Shown piece after piece: positions 44,809-54,520 of a stretch of DNA of 64,000 bases. Both the position numbers and the translations under genes were made by a program. The DNA is from Sinomonas susongensis. GTDB lineage: Bacteria > Actinomycetota > Actinomycetes > Actinomycetales > Micrococcaceae. The notes under the pieces are model-generated. The model was given only the letters and a program-made list of their open reading frames with translations, was not told the DNA's origin and did no database searches. How positions within the stretch are numbered: position 1 is the first letter of the stretch; each line of letters opens with the position of its first letter. The DNA lies in the NCBI RefSeq assembly GCF_005877005.1, contig NZ_SSNH01000001.1, positions 248,001 through 312,000 on the forward strand. Direction: 5' to 3'.

Positions 44809-46530
44809 ATGTCGGCACGGCTCGGGCCGGAGGCCCGGACAGCGGCGATCGAACGATTCAAGGCGACGGGGGGACCGGAGAAGCAGCTCGACGTCCTCAT
44901 CGTGGGGGGCGGCATCGTGGGCGCGGGCGCCGCGCTCGACGCCGTGACCCGCGGACTCGAGGTGGGCATCGTCGAGCAGCGCGACTGGGCCTCCGGCACG
45001 TCCTCCCGCTCGTCCAAGCTCATCCACGGAGGACTCCGCTACCTCGAGATGCTGGACTTCCGTCTCGTGCAGGAAGCCCTACAGGAACGGGGACTCCTGC
45101 TGCAGAGGATCGCGCCGCACCTCGTGAAGCCCGTGCCGTTCCTGTACCCGCTGACGCGTCGTTGGTGGGAGCGGCCGTACGTCGGCATGGGCATGCTGAT
45201 GTACGACTCGCTGGGGCTGACCAACGGGCATGGGACGGGCCTTCCCATCCACAAGCACATGTTCCGCAGGGGGACCCTCCGAGCGGCACCGAGCCTGCGC
45301 GACGACGCGATGATCGGCGCCATCCGCTACTACGACGCCCAGGTCGACGACGCGCGGATGGTCGTGAACGTCGTCCGCACGGCGTCCCATCACGGGGCCC
45401 ACGCGGTGAACCGCATGCGCGTCGAGAGCTTCTTGCGTGAGGGCGAGCGTGTTGTGGGCGCGCACGTCCGAGACCTCGAGACCGGCGAAGAGCTCGACAT
45501 CCGCGCCAAGCAGGTGATCAACGCAACCGGCGTGTGGACGGACGAGACCCAGGCCATGGTGACCGAGCGCGGGCAGCTCAAGGTCCGGGCGTCGAAGGGC
45601 GTCCACCTCGTCGTGCCGCGCGACCGGTTCCAGTCGACGGTGGGCCTCATCCTGCGCACCGAGAAGTCAGTGCTCTTCGTCATTCCGTGGGGGCGTCACT
45701 GGATCATCGGTACGACGGACACGGACTGGCGTCTGGACAAGGCGCACCCTGCCGCCTCGAGCAAGGACATCGACTACATCCTCGAGCGCGTCAACCGGGT
45801 CCTCCGGCGCCCGCTCACGCGCGAAGACGTCGAGGGGGTGTACGCGGGCCTCAGGCCGCTCCTCGCTGGCGAGAACGACTCGACGGCGAAGCTCAGCCGG
45901 GAGCACATTGTCACGCATCCCGTGCCCGGGATGGTCGTCGTCGCGGGTGGGAAGTTCACGACCTACAGGATCATGGCGCGCGACGCCGTCGACGAGGCCG
46001 TGCGGAATCTCGACGAGCGCGTCCCGGCGAGCGTCACCGACAGGATCCCGCTGGCCGGTGCGGACGGCTTCAGGGCCGTCTGGAACCGCCGGGGCCGCCT
46101 CGCAGCCGCGGCGCAGGTCCACGTCGCCCGGGTCGAGCACCTGATCAACCGCTTCGGCTCCCTCGCGACGGAGGTCCTCGACATCATCTCCCACGACCCG
46201 GCGCTGGCCCAGCCGCTCCCGGGCGCCGACGACTACCTCAAGGCCGAGGTCGTCTACGCCGTCACCCATGAGGCCGCACGACACCTCGAGGATGTCCTGA
46301 CCCGCCGCACCCGCATTTCCATCGAGGCATGGGACCGCGGGGTCTCGGCCGCGCCCGTCGTCGCCGAGCTCATGGCGCCGCTGCTCGGATGGAGCGATGT
46401 GCAGCGCGAGCGTGAGACGGCGCACTATCTCAAGCGGGTCGAGGCGGAGAGGCTGAGCCAGGAGCAGCCCGACGACGCCGCCGCCGACGTCGTCCGGCTC
46501 GGTGCGGAGGACATCATTCCCGTGCAGTGA
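44809..46530 (+). CDS. glpD: Aerobic glycerol-3-phosphate dehydrogenase
   Basis: 573 aa from ATG 44809, GGAGCGGAGG just upstream. Membrane-associated flavoprotein oxidising sn-glycerol-3-phosphate to DHAP and passing electrons to menaquinone. FAD motif VLIVGGGIVGAGAALDAVTRGLEVGIVEQRDWASGTSSRSSKLIHGGLRYLE is classical (the glycine-rich loop is at about residues 30-43). VINATGVWTD, FVIPWGRHWIIGTTDTDW and VVVAGGKFTTYRIMARDAVDEAV are family blocks. The C-terminal regulatory domain (HVARVEHLINRFG to the end) is of normal length. It is followed by a PTS IIA gene after 35 bp. No glpF or glpK is in the window. Confidence 0.95.
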   Translation: MSARLGPEARTAAIERFKATGGPEKQLDVLIVGGGIVGAGAALDAVTRGLEVGIVEQRDWASGTSSRSSKLIHGGLRYLEMLDFRLVQEALQERGLLLQRIAPHLVKPVPFLYPLTRRWWERPYVGMGMLMYDSLGLTNGHGTGLPIHKHMFRRGTLRAAPSLRDDAMIGAIRYYDAQVDDARMVVNVVRTASHHGAHAVNRMRVESFLREGERVVGAHVRDLETGEELDIRAKQVINATGVWTDETQAMVTERGQLKVRASKGVHLVVPRDRFQSTVGLILRTEKSVLFVIPWGRHWIIGTTDTDWRLDKAHPAASSKDIDYILERVNRVLRRPLTREDVEGVYAGLRPLLAGENDSTAKLSREHIVTHPVPGMVVVAGGKFTTYRIMARDAVDEAVRNLDERVPASVTDRIPLAGADGFRAVWNRRGRLAAAAQVHVARVEHLINRFGSLATEVLDIISHDPALAQPLPGADDYLKAEVVYAVTHEAARHLEDVLTRRTRISIEAWDRGVSAAPVVAELMAPLLGWSDVQRERETAHYLKRVEAERLSQEQPDDAAADVVRLGAEDIIPVQ

Positions 46531-46553
46531 GCCGGGCGCCCAGCTGAGGTCCG

Positions 46554-46559
46554 TAAAAT
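46554..46559 (+). promoter_or_regulatory. -10 box (TAAAAT) for leaderless PTS IIA transcript
   Basis: TAAAAT ends 6 nt before ATG 46566; the gap GGCAGC cannot serve as a ribosome site. Confidence 0.55.
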
Positions 46560-46565
46560 GGCAGC

Positions 46566-47051
46566 ATGCCCCAGCCTTTCGACCGCTATGACGCCCAGCT
46601 GACCTCGCCCGGGCTCGTCATCCTCGAGATGGATGCCGAGGACCGGCAGGACGCGACGCGGCAGCTTGCCGAGCGTCTCGCCGCCGAAGGCCGGATCGTT
46701 GATCTGGACGCCTTCCTCGCGGACGTCGAGTCCCGCGAGCACCAGATGGCCACCGGGCTCCCGGGCGGGATCGGCCTCCCCCATGCCCGGAGCGAGCAGG
46801 TGACCCGGCCGTCGATCGCAGTCGGGGTGGCGAAGTACGGAAGGGCCGTCGACTTCGGCGCCCTCGACGGACCCGCCTACGTGGTGCTCCTCATCGCGAC
46901 ACCCGCATCGAGCTTCTCGGAGCACCTCGAGGTGCTCGCGACGATGGCCCGCTCGCTCTCCAAAGCCGGGTTCCGTGAGTCCCTGCGCAGAGCGAACGAC
47001 CCTGACATCATCGCCGAGCTCGTCAACTCGGCCCTCGTCTTCGGGGACTAG
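46566..47051 (+). CDS. PTS system EIIA component (fructose/mannitol type)
   Basis: 161 aa, a single PTS_EIIA_2 domain. The phosphorylation site is His73 in GGIGLPHARSEQV, and ATGLPGG before it is the usual lead-in. VVLLIATPASSFSEHLEVLATMARSLSKAGFRESL is the typical helix pair at the C-terminus. It is cytosolic and would receive phosphate from HPr. No EIIB/EIIC genes are adjacent, so it may serve a distant permease or act as a regulatory IIA. It has its own leaderless promoter rather than depending on glpD. Confidence 0.9.
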   Translation: MPQPFDRYDAQLTSPGLVILEMDAEDRQDATRQLAERLAAEGRIVDLDAFLADVESREHQMATGLPGGIGLPHARSEQVTRPSIAVGVAKYGRAVDFGALDGPAYVVLLIATPASSFSEHLEVLATMARSLSKAGFRESLRRANDPDIIAELVNSALVFGD

Positions 47052-47104
47052 TCCGGGACTGCTGGACCGCCAAGGCCGTTTAGTTTTTCTACAGCTTGTC
47101 GGAG

Positions 47105-47110
47105 TACCGT
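47105..47110 (+). promoter_or_regulatory. -10 box (TACCGT) for leaderless surf1 transcript
   Basis: TACCGT ends 6 nt before GTG 47117. Confidence 0.4.
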
Positions 47111-47116
47111 TGAAAG

Positions 47117-47974
47117 GTGCTGAGAACCGCCCTCAAACCCCGTTGGATCCTCGCGCTGATCGGCGCGCTGGCGGTCTCGGGCGTGTTCGTGCTGTTGAGC
47201 CAGTGGCAGTTTTCGCGCTCCACATCGGACGCGCCGCCGGTCGTGACGACGACGGAGACACCCCAGCCCCTTGAGAACACCCTCCAGCCGGGGACGGACT
47301 TCCCTGCAACGGCGGCGGACCAGATGATCACGGCGACCGGTCACTACGACGCCTCGAAGCAGGTGCTCGTCCCGAACCGGCTGCTCCAGGGCGTGAGCGG
47401 CTGGTGGGTGGTGACCGCGTTCGTCGTCGACGGAGCCCCGGCCGTCGGGGGCGACCACACTGTCGTCATTCCGGTGGCCCGCGGTTGGCTCGCAGATCCG
47501 AGCCAGGTGCAGGCCCCACCGTCGGGGCAGGTCCAGCTGACCGGCCGGCTCGAGCCGTCGGAGGCCCCCCAGGCGAACAAGCATCCCGCTCCGGGCCAGG
47601 CCTCGATGGTCTCCGTCGCGGAACTCATCAACCTGTGGGACGTCCCGAGCTACACAGCATTCGTCGGCGCAGTCCACGAGGTGACAGCGGCCGGCGACCA
47701 GTCGGCGTCGGCCGTCTCGGGCCCCCTCAAGGCCCTCAACATCCCTCCACAGCCGAAGTCGACACCCGTCAACTGGCTCAACATCTTCTACGCCGTCGAA
47801 TGGGTCGTCTTCGCAGGATTCGCGATCTTCCTGTGGTGGCGGCTCGTGCGGGACGAATACGAACGCGAGCTCGAAGCCGCCGAGTACGGATCCGGCGCGT
47901 CTGAACTTTCCCCGCCTGGTGAGTCTTCATCGGACGAGGAGCATCTCCCATCCGACACCGGAGGAAAACCGTGA
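47117..47974 (+). CDS. SURF1-family cytochrome oxidase assembly protein
   Basis: 285 aa with the SURF1 layout: an N-terminal membrane helix (WILALIGALAVSGVFVLLSQWQF), an extracytoplasmic domain, and a C-terminal helix (WLNIFYAVEWVVFAGFAIFLWWRLVRDEYE). Domain landmarks are ATGHYDASKQVLVPNR, GWWVVTAFVV, IPVARGWLADPS and VQLTGRLEPSEAP. Family members help assemble the aa3 oxidase CuB/heme-a centre. The acidic C-terminal extension (GSGASELSPPGESSSDEEHLP) is extra. Its stop overlaps the GTG of the DUF3817 gene, a pairing frequent in Micrococcaceae. Confidence 0.88.
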   Translation: MLRTALKPRWILALIGALAVSGVFVLLSQWQFSRSTSDAPPVVTTTETPQPLENTLQPGTDFPATAADQMITATGHYDASKQVLVPNRLLQGVSGWWVVTAFVVDGAPAVGGDHTVVIPVARGWLADPSQVQAPPSGQVQLTGRLEPSEAPQANKHPAPGQASMVSVAELINLWDVPSYTAFVGAVHEVTAAGDQSASAVSGPLKALNIPPQPKSTPVNWLNIFYAVEWVVFAGFAIFLWWRLVRDEYERELEAAEYGSGASELSPPGESSSDEEHLPSDTGGKP

Positions 47975-48453
47975 TCGACCCCAAGCCCGCCACCGGGCGT
48001 ACCCCCCAGCGCCGCTTCGGCGGCACCGTTGCGCAGATCCGCTCGGCGCTTGGCTTCTACAAGGTCATGGCCTACGCGACAGGTTCAATGCTCCTGCTGC
48101 TGTGCCTCGAGATGATCCTTCGCTATGGCTTCGGCAAGTTCATCTTCGCCGGAGGCACGGACGCGATCACGGGACGAGCCTTCGGATTCGGCTTGGCCGA
48201 CGCCGATCCCGCGGGCGTGCTGGGCGGGGTGAACCTGTCTATCACGATCCTCATCGTGCATGGCTGGATGTACGTGATCTACCTCATCTCGAACTTCCGA
48301 CTGTGGTCCCTCATGCGGTGGCAGTTCGGCCGCCTGGTCCTCATGGCGGCGGGCGGCGTGGTGCCCCTCCTCTCGTTCTTCGTGGAGCGCCGAATCCATG
48401 CGGAGGTGGAGCGCGAGCTCCTCGCGCATCCCGATGCCGGCCAGCGCTACTGA
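47971..48453 (+). CDS. DUF3817 integral membrane protein
   Basis: 160 aa from GTG 47971. Three membrane segments: LGFYKVMAYATGSMLLLLCLEMIL, ITILIVHGWMYVIYLISNFRLW and FGRLVLMAAGGVVPLLSFFVERRI. The phrases FYKVMAYATG and HGWMYVIYL are hallmarks of DUF3817. Function unknown; coupling to a SURF1 gene suggests a respiratory or membrane-assembly link. The N-terminal 25 residues are cytosolic and basic. Confidence 0.9.
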   Translation: MIDPKPATGRTPQRRFGGTVAQIRSALGFYKVMAYATGSMLLLLCLEMILRYGFGKFIFAGGTDAITGRAFGFGLADADPAGVLGGVNLSITILIVHGWMYVIYLISNFRLWSLMRWQFGRLVLMAAGGVVPLLSFFVERRIHAEVERELLAHPDAGQRY

Positions 48454-48499
48454 CGTCCAGAACCCCTTGACAGCAGGGCGGCCCGTTCCTGATGTCCGG

Positions 48500-48505
48500 T
48501 AGGCT
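48500..48505 (+). promoter_or_regulatory. -10 box (TAGGCT) for leaderless guaA transcript
   Basis: TAGGCT ends 6 nt before GTG 48512, with no ribosome site. Confidence 0.6.
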
Positions 48506-48511
48506 TGACGG

Positions 48512-50110
48512 GTGACAACAGCATCCCAGAGCGCCGGCTCGCAGACAGCCCACAGGCCCGTGCTCGTGGTGGACTACGGTGCCCAGTACGCGCAGCTCAT
48601 CGCGCGGCGCGTCCGCGAGGCGAACGTCTACTCCGAGATCGTCCCGCACACCCTCACCACTGAGCAGATCCTCGCCAAGAACCCAGCGGCCATCATCCTC
48701 TCGGGCGGACCGTCGAGCGTCTACGCCGACGGCGCCCCGCGCGTGGGCTCGGACCTGTTCTCGGCGGGCGTGCCGGTCTTCGGCATCTGCTACGGCTTCC
48801 AGGCCATGGCAAACGCTCTCGGCGGCCTTGTCGCGAAGACGGGCCTGCGCGAGTACGGATCCACCCAGGTCTCCGCGGTAGGGGAGCCCCACTCGATCCT
48901 CGCCGGCGTGCCGGTGCTTCAGAGCACCTGGATGAGCCACGGCGACGCGGTCCAGGAGGCCCCTGACGGCTTCGAGGTCCTCGCCACCACCCCCGGCGCT
49001 CCCGTCGCCGCTTTCGTGAACCTCGAGAAGTCGCTCGGCGGCGTGCAGTGGCACCCGGAGGTCAAGCACTCCGAGTACGGACAGCAGGTCCTCGAGAACT
49101 TCCTGTTCGGCGTAGCGGGGCTCGAGCGCAACTGGACCACGGGCAACATCGTCGACGAGCAGATCGGGCGCATCCGCGACCAGATCGGTGACGCGCGCGT
49201 CATCTGCGGCCTCTCGGGAGGAGTGGACTCGGCGGTGGCTGCCGCGCTCGTGCAGCGCGCCGTCGGCGACCAGCTGACGTGTGTCTTCGTCGACCACGGC
49301 CTCCTCCGCGAAGGCGAGGCCGAGCAGGTGGAGCGCGACTTCGTTGCGGCAACCGGCGTCAACCTCTACGTTGCGAACGAGCAGGAGCGGTTCCTCTCTG
49401 CGCTCGCCGGAGTCACCGACCCGGAGCAGAAGCGAAAGATCATCGGACGCGAGTTCATCCGCGCGTTCGAAGAGGCCGAGCGCACCATCGTCGAGAAGGC
49501 CAAGGCCGAGGGCGATCAGATCCGTTTCCTCGTCCAGGGCACCCTTTACCCTGACGTCGTCGAGTCCGGCGGCGGCGAGGGAGCCGCGAACATCAAGAGC
49601 CACCACAACGTGGGCGGCCTCCCAGAGGACATGCGCTTCGAGCTCGTGGAGCCCCTTCGCACGCTCTTCAAGGACGAGGTGCGTGCTGTCGGTCGGCAGC
49701 TCGGCCTTCCAGCCGAGATCGTGGGGCGTCAGCCCTTCCCCGGGCCGGGTCTGGGGATCCGGATCATCGGCGAAGTAACGCACGAGCGCCTGGAGCTCCT
49801 CCGCAAGGCGGACGCGATCGCCCGCCACGAGCTCACGGCGGCCGGGCTCGACGACGAGGTGTGGCAGATGCCGGTCGTGCTGCTGGCCGACGTCCGCAGC
49901 GTGGGCGTCCAGGGCGACGGCCGCACATACGGCCACCCCATCGTCCTTCGCCCGGTCTCGAGCGAGGACGCGATGACGGCCGACTGGTCGCGCCTTCCAT
50001 TCGACCTCCTCTCGCGGATCTCCAACCGGATCACGAACGAGGTCGAGGGAGTCAACCGCGTGGTCCTCGACGTCACGAGCAAGCCCCCGGGAACCATCGA
50101 GTGGGAGTGA
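48512..50110 (+). CDS. guaA: GMP synthase (glutamine-hydrolysing)
   Basis: 532 aa, converting XMP to GMP. The class I amidotransferase domain (residues 1-200) has the nucleophile Cys93 in [12 protein letters not shown] and [14 protein letters not shown] with the His-Glu pair. The ATP-pyrophosphatase domain starts with [16 protein letters not shown]. The dimerisation domain has [18 protein letters not shown] and [13 protein letters not shown], ending [13 protein letters not shown] 48512 matches the leaderless promoter. guaA lies about 5 kb downstream of guaB, on the same strand but in a separate transcript, and is followed by a terminator. Confidence 0.97.
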   Translation: MTTASQSAGSQTAHRPVLVVDYGAQYAQLIARRVREANVYSEIVPHTLTTEQILAKNPAAIILSGGPSSVYADGAPRVGSDLFSAGVPVFGICYGFQAMANALGGLVAKTGLREYGSTQVSAVGEPHSILAGVPVLQSTWMSHGDAVQEAPDGFEVLATTPGAPVAAFVNLEKSLGGVQWHPEVKHSEYGQQVLENFLFGVAGLERNWTTGNIVDEQIGRIRDQIGDARVICGLSGGVDSAVAAALVQRAVGDQLTCVFVDHGLLREGEAEQVERDFVAATGVNLYVANEQERFLSALAGVTDPEQKRKIIGREFIRAFEEAERTIVEKAKAEGDQIRFLVQGTLYPDVVESGGGEGAANIKSHHNVGGLPEDMRFELVEPLRTLFKDEVRAVGRQLGLPAEIVGRQPFPGPGLGIRIIGEVTHERLELLRKADAIARHELTAAGLDDEVWQMPVVLLADVRSVGVQGDGRTYGHPIVLRPVSSEDAMTADWSRLPFDLLSRISNRITNEVEGVNRVVLDVTSKPPGTIEWE

Positions 50111-50124
50111 TTCCCCGCTGATTT

Positions 50125-50153
50125 GGCCCCCGGCTGCGTTGCGGCCGGGGGCC
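50125..50153. terminator. Terminator after guaA
   Basis: GGCCCCCGGC (50125-50134) pairs with GCCGGGGGCC (50144-50153), followed by TTGG. Confidence 0.88.
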
Positions 50154-50169
50154 TTGGCGTGCGAGAGGC

Positions 50170-50175
50170 TAGTCT
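50170..50175 (+). promoter_or_regulatory. -10 box (TAGTCT) for leaderless helicase-like gene
   Basis: TAGTCT ends 7 nt before ATG 50183. Confidence 0.5.
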
Positions 50176-50182
50176 CGGAGCT

Positions 50183-53100
50183 ATGCCGATCAGGTCCATA
50201 GGCAAACGACGGAGCGCTCCAGACAGCGCGGAGGAGAGCAGGGACGTGCCCCAGCATCCGGGTATGCAGGAAGACGAGGCCCGCCTTGAGGCGTGGCTTT
50301 CGGCGCTGCCTGCCGTCACGGGACCCGACACCATGCTCAGCTTCTACCCCACCCCTGAGGGTGCCGTCGAGCTCACCTCGGCGAACGCGTCCGGTCTGGC
50401 CCAGCTGCTCGCCGGGCGCCGGACCCGTCTCTCGACCCTCGTCCGCGAGCGGCAGGACTACACGACCGCAGCCCGGGCTGCGCGGAATCTCCGAGCGAAG
50501 ATCTACGAGCTCGCGAACGAGCGAGGGCTGGACGCCGGCCATCTGGCCGCGGGCATCGCAACATGGACCTCCGCTGTAGGAGGCCGGCCCCGCCGCGTGA
50601 GCGCGCCCGTGCTCTTGGCCGGCGTCGCGCTGACCGTGCGCGCCGAGCAGGACGATTTCGAGATCAAGCTCACCGAGCCCGCGCGGCTCAATCCGGCCCT
50701 CGTCCGGCACCTGCGCAGCGTGCACCGTCTCGACATTGACGTCGCCGCGGTCGAACGGCTTGCGTACAGCACGGCACGACTCGATCCTCATCCGGTGCTC
50801 GAGCGCTTCCGTGCCATCCTGAGCGGCATACCTGGTGCATCGGTGGAGACCAGGCTGCTCGTCTCGACCTTCGCGGACCTCGAACACGCGCTCGATGACC
50901 CCGCCATCACCGCGGGCGCCCCCGTGGTCGCTTCGCTCGCCGCGGCGTCTCGCTCGGTCCACATCGCCCCGAACCCCCTCGACCCATCGCGCTTCACACC
51001 GATCGACGAGCGGCCGCCATCGCACGAACTCCTGGTCCTGGACGCCGACGCAGACCAGCAGCTTGCCATCGATTCCGCTCGTGCGGGCGACTCCCTCGTC
51101 GTCGAGACTCCGCCCGGAACGGGCCAGACGCAGACGGCCGTCAACGTCATCGCCAATCTCGTGGATGCAGGCCGGACCGTCCTCGTCGTGGCGGAGCGCC
51201 GCGCGAGCCTGGTCGAGCTCAATCAAGCGTGCGAGCGATTGGGCCTCGGCTCGCTCCTCCTCCAGCTGGGCACCGGGCTGACGGCGAATCAGCTCAAGCA
51301 GCAGCTGGTCCGTGCCATTGTCCGGAATGAGAAGGCCGAACAGCCTCGCCTCGAGTCCATCCACCGGACTCTGATCGAGCGGCGGTATCAGCTCCTCGAG
51401 CACGTCGAGTCCCTTCACAATGTGCGCGAGAGGTGGGGCTGCTCCCCGTACGAGGCCATGCAGTCCCTCGCGGCGCTCACGTCCATCCACCCGTCGCCGG
51501 CGACCACCGTGCGGCTCAAGCGCAGCGTCCTCGACAGCATCCGCGAACGGCGGGAGCTTGCGGAACGCCTTCGTCGCGCCGCCGAGCTCGGCAGCTTCAG
51601 CCGCGAGGCCACGACCAGCCCCTGGTACGGGGCGAGGATGCTGACCCGTCGCGAGACGGAGGACGCCCAGGCCCTCGTGGAGACCCTCGTCGCCGGCCTT
51701 CCTGCACTGCGGGACCGGATGGCGACGCTCGCGGCCCACTCCGAGATCCGCCTCGGATCCTCTGTCGACGAGTGGGGAGGGCAGATCGAGATGCTCGTCG
51801 CAGTCCGCGAGAGCCTCGACAAGTTCACCCCGGACATCTTCGACCGCCCTGTCGACGACCTCATTGCAGCGACCGCCCCGACGGCCTGGCGCAGGGAACG
51901 CGGGATCGAGATTCCGGCGATGCAGCGATCGCGGCTTCGCCGGGTGGCCAAAGAGTACGTCCGACCGGGCGTTCACCTCGCCGATCTGCACAGCTCGCTC
52001 ATCCTTGTCCAGGAGCAGCGGGCCCAGTGGTCCGAGTACGCCGTCTCGCAACGGCACCCGATGGTTCCATCCGGGCTCGCGGATCTCCGGGAGGACTATC
52101 GTGCAGTCCGCAAGGGGCTCGAGCGGCTCGGACATGTGATTGCAGGGACAAGGAGCGGCGGGGACCTGCTGCGAGCCCCTGTGGTTGAGGTGCAGGGCCG
52201 CCTCGAGGATCTCTCCGGAAGCTATGATTCCCTGCGGTCGCTGCCCGAGAGGACTCTTCTCGAGGACGAGCTGCGGGAGCGCGGGCTCGGCGAGCTTCTC
52301 GACGACCTCGCGGCGCGGCAGGCCTCGCCCGAGGTTGTTGCCTCTGAGCTCGAGCTGGCGTGGTGGCAGTCCGTCCTCGAGGCGATGATCAGCGGCGACG
52401 ACTACCTGGCGATGTCCGATGGCGCCCAGCTGCGCGCGGCGGAGGAGGAGTTCCGCCGCGCTGATCGCGCCCACATCGCCTCGGGCGCTGCCCGAGTCCG
52501 CTGGCGGCTCGCCGGAGAGTGGGGCCGGGCGCTGGGCGAGCACCCGCGCGAGGCGGAATCGCTGCGGAACCAGCTCAAGGACGGGCGCATCAGCCTCGCG
52601 GCCCTCGAATCCCAGGTCCCCCACCTTGTGCGGCCGCTCGTGCCGGTCTGGACGGCGAGCCCGTACGCCTTGGCTTCGGCAGCCCCTGCCCGGCGCCAAT
52701 TCGACGCCGTCGTGATCCTCGACGCCGACTCGCTGCCGCTCCGGGCCGCGCTGCCCGCGGTTGCGAGGGCCCGGCAGGTCATCGCCTTCGGAGACACCCA
52801 CGTCGCGAATCCGAAGCCCTTCACCGTTGGCGTCGACCACGGCCCCCAGCCCCAGGAGCCCGGCGAGGAGGTCGAGAGCGCCTTCGACGCTCTGAGCAGG
52901 GTCCTCCCGACCGTGCGGCTCAAGACCGTGTACCGCGGGGTTGACGAGGAACTCGGCCTCCAGCTGAGCCACCGGTTCTACGAAGGGGTGCTGCGCCGGC
53001 TGCCGGACGGACAGTCCGTCACCGGTCTGGACCGTGCGCTCCTGGTTGAATACCTTCCGGACGGCACCGGAATGCCGTCGGGCCAGGACGGAAACGTCGA

Positions 53101-54520
53101 GTCGGTCGCGGCCGAGGTCAATCGTGTGGTGGACCTCGTGTTCGAGCATGCCGCCCGCCGTCCGAACTCGTCGCTCGCTGTCGTGACCGCCAGCCCTCAG
53201 CACGCGGCCCGAGTGGGTGAGGCGATCCGTCTCCAGATGGCCAACCACACGGACACGAAGGAGTTCTTCAGCGGCAGGGAGGAACCCTTCCGGGTCGTCC
53301 CTGTCGACCGAGCCGGGGGACTGGTCCGCGATCACGTCATCTTCTCGCTCGGCTACGGGCGAACGCCGCACGGTCGTGCAATGCACTACTTCGGGCCCCT
53401 GAGCGAGCCAGGCGGCCGCCGTCGCTTCGCGCTCGCGATGAGCAGGGCACGGCACACGATGCACGTCCTGACGTGCTTCCAACCAGGGGAGCTCGACGAG
53501 AGCCGTCTCAGCGAGGGCGCGCGAGACTTCCATGAGCTCCTCGAACGGGAACTTGCCGGACGGACCGAACTCGGGACGAGGGCTACCCGGGCAGCGTCCA
53601 GCAGTGAATCCCTCGGGGCGGACCCGCTCGTGACCGATCTGGGGGAGCGGCTGGCTTCCCGCGGCGCGAGGGTGTGGCATCACTACGACGGCGCCATCGA
53701 CATGGCCGCGGCAGTGGATCCGCTCCTCACCCTCTCCCGGGACGAGCAGGAGCAGAGCGCCCCGGTCGCCGTCGAGTCGGACGGCACGAACCGGTACCGC
53801 GAGCTCAGTGTTCGCGAGCGCAGCCGTCAGCGGCCTGAGCTGCTCGAGCGGATGGGGTGGCGCTACTTCACCCTGTGGACCATCGAGGTCTTCACGGATC
53901 CGGGCAGCTGCGCCGACATGATCGCCGACCTTCTCGGCCTCGACGGACAGTCGGATGAGGGTAACGGCGCCGGGTTCCTCGCCGGTGACGCAATGGGCGC
54001 GCGCCGCACTGACGACACCGTGACGGAGCTGTGGGGTGCCGAGGGCAGGCCGGACGGTGATGCCGCCGGCAGCGTCTGGAATGACATGGTGATCGAAAGG
54101 GGAGCGGAGGATGCGTACCGCAATGATTCCGCCGCGTACGGCCAACGGCTTCCCCTCGAGGACTACAGGGAAGGATCTCCGGTGGCAGCACGCGACCATT
54201 TCGGCTCGCATCGCCGCGTGACGGTTCCCGCGACGGGCGCCGGCGACGACGGCTCCGAGCAGGCCTCGGCCGCCGGAGGCCCGGAGGACGCCGAGGACAG
54301 GATCGATCAGAGGCCAGAGGCAGCTGATGGTTCTTCGGGCCAGCCCATGTCCCGGAGGGAAGTCCGGGGAGCGGAGGGATCCGGCCGTCGCCGGGAGGTC
54401 GGGGAGCCCGCGCTCCCGCGCCCCGCCGGCGAGGACGATCCCCGGGCATGGGGGGACCGCGAGTCCGAGCGCGATCGCGACAGCTGGCTCAAGGACCAGC
54501 GGCCGCCGCACTGGGGCTGA
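50183..54520 (+). CDS. SF1-helicase-like protein with degenerate ATPase motifs and C-terminal Vsr-like nuclease domain
   Basis: 1445 aa. The scaffold is that of large Dna2/UPF1-type SF1 proteins. LVVETPPGTGQTQTAVNVI (residues 306-324) sits where Walker A should be, but the essential Lys is Gln315. DAVVILDADSLPL (Asp847-Ala848) replaces the Walker B D-E-A. IAFGDTHVANPKPF lacks the motif III Gln, while LKTVYRGVDEELGLQLSHRFYEGVL (motif IV) is intact. VVPVDRAGGLVRDHVIFSLGYG lacks the QG-x-E of motif V, but RRRFALAMSRARHTMHV (Arg1088, Arg1090) keeps motif VI. A C-terminal domain (about 1155-1265) with Asp1173 in AIDMAA and Glu1198/Asp1200 in AVESDG, then MGWRYFTLWTIEVF, matches the Vsr/MTES_1575 nuclease fold. 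The last 180 residues are disordered and charged. It is probably not an active ATPase. Confidence 0.8.
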   Translation: MPIRSIGKRRSAPDSAEESRDVPQHPGMQEDEARLEAWLSALPAVTGPDTMLSFYPTPEGAVELTSANASGLAQLLAGRRTRLSTLVRERQDYTTAARAARNLRAKIYELANERGLDAGHLAAGIATWTSAVGGRPRRVSAPVLLAGVALTVRAEQDDFEIKLTEPARLNPALVRHLRSVHRLDIDVAAVERLAYSTARLDPHPVLERFRAILSGIPGASVETRLLVSTFADLEHALDDPAITAGAPVVASLAAASRSVHIAPNPLDPSRFTPIDERPPSHELLVLDADADQQLAIDSARAGDSLVVETPPGTGQTQTAVNVIANLVDAGRTVLVVAERRASLVELNQACERLGLGSLLLQLGTGLTANQLKQQLVRAIVRNEKAEQPRLESIHRTLIERRYQLLEHVESLHNVRERWGCSPYEAMQSLAALTSIHPSPATTVRLKRSVLDSIRERRELAERLRRAAELGSFSREATTSPWYGARMLTRRETEDAQALVETLVAGLPALRDRMATLAAHSEIRLGSSVDEWGGQIEMLVAVRESLDKFTPDIFDRPVDDLIAATAPTAWRRERGIEIPAMQRSRLRRVAKEYVRPGVHLADLHSSLILVQEQRAQWSEYAVSQRHPMVPSGLADLREDYRAVRKGLERLGHVIAGTRSGGDLLRAPVVEVQGRLEDLSGSYDSLRSLPERTLLEDELRERGLGELLDDLAARQASPEVVASELELAWWQSVLEAMISGDDYLAMSDGAQLRAAEEEFRRADRAHIASGAARVRWRLAGEWGRALGEHPREAESLRNQLKDGRISLAALESQVPHLVRPLVPVWTASPYALASAAPARRQFDAVVILDADSLPLRAALPAVARARQVIAFGDTHVANPKPFTVGVDHGPQPQEPGEEVESAFDALSRVLPTVRLKTVYRGVDEELGLQLSHRFYEGVLRRLPDGQSVTGLDRALLVEYLPDGTGMPSGQDGNVESVAAEVNRVVDLVFEHAARRPNSSLAVVTASPQHAARVGEAIRLQMANHTDTKEFFSGREEPFRVVPVDRAGGLVRDHVIFSLGYGRTPHGRAMHYFGPLSEPGGRRRFALAMSRARHTMHVLTCFQPGELDESRLSEGARDFHELLERELAGRTELGTRATRAASSSESLGADPLVTDLGERLASRGARVWHHYDGAIDMAAAVDPLLTLSRDEQEQSAPVAVESDGTNRYRELSVRERSRQRPELLERMGWRYFTLWTIEVFTDPGSCADMIADLLGLDGQSDEGNGAGFLAGDAMGARRTDDTVTELWGAEGRPDGDAAGSVWNDMVIERGAEDAYRNDSAAYGQRLPLEDYREGSPVAARDHFGSHRRVTVPATGAGDDGSEQASAAGGPEDAEDRIDQRPEAADGSSGQPMSRREVRGAEGSGRRREVGEPALPRPAGEDDPRAWGDRESERDRDSWLKDQRPPHWG

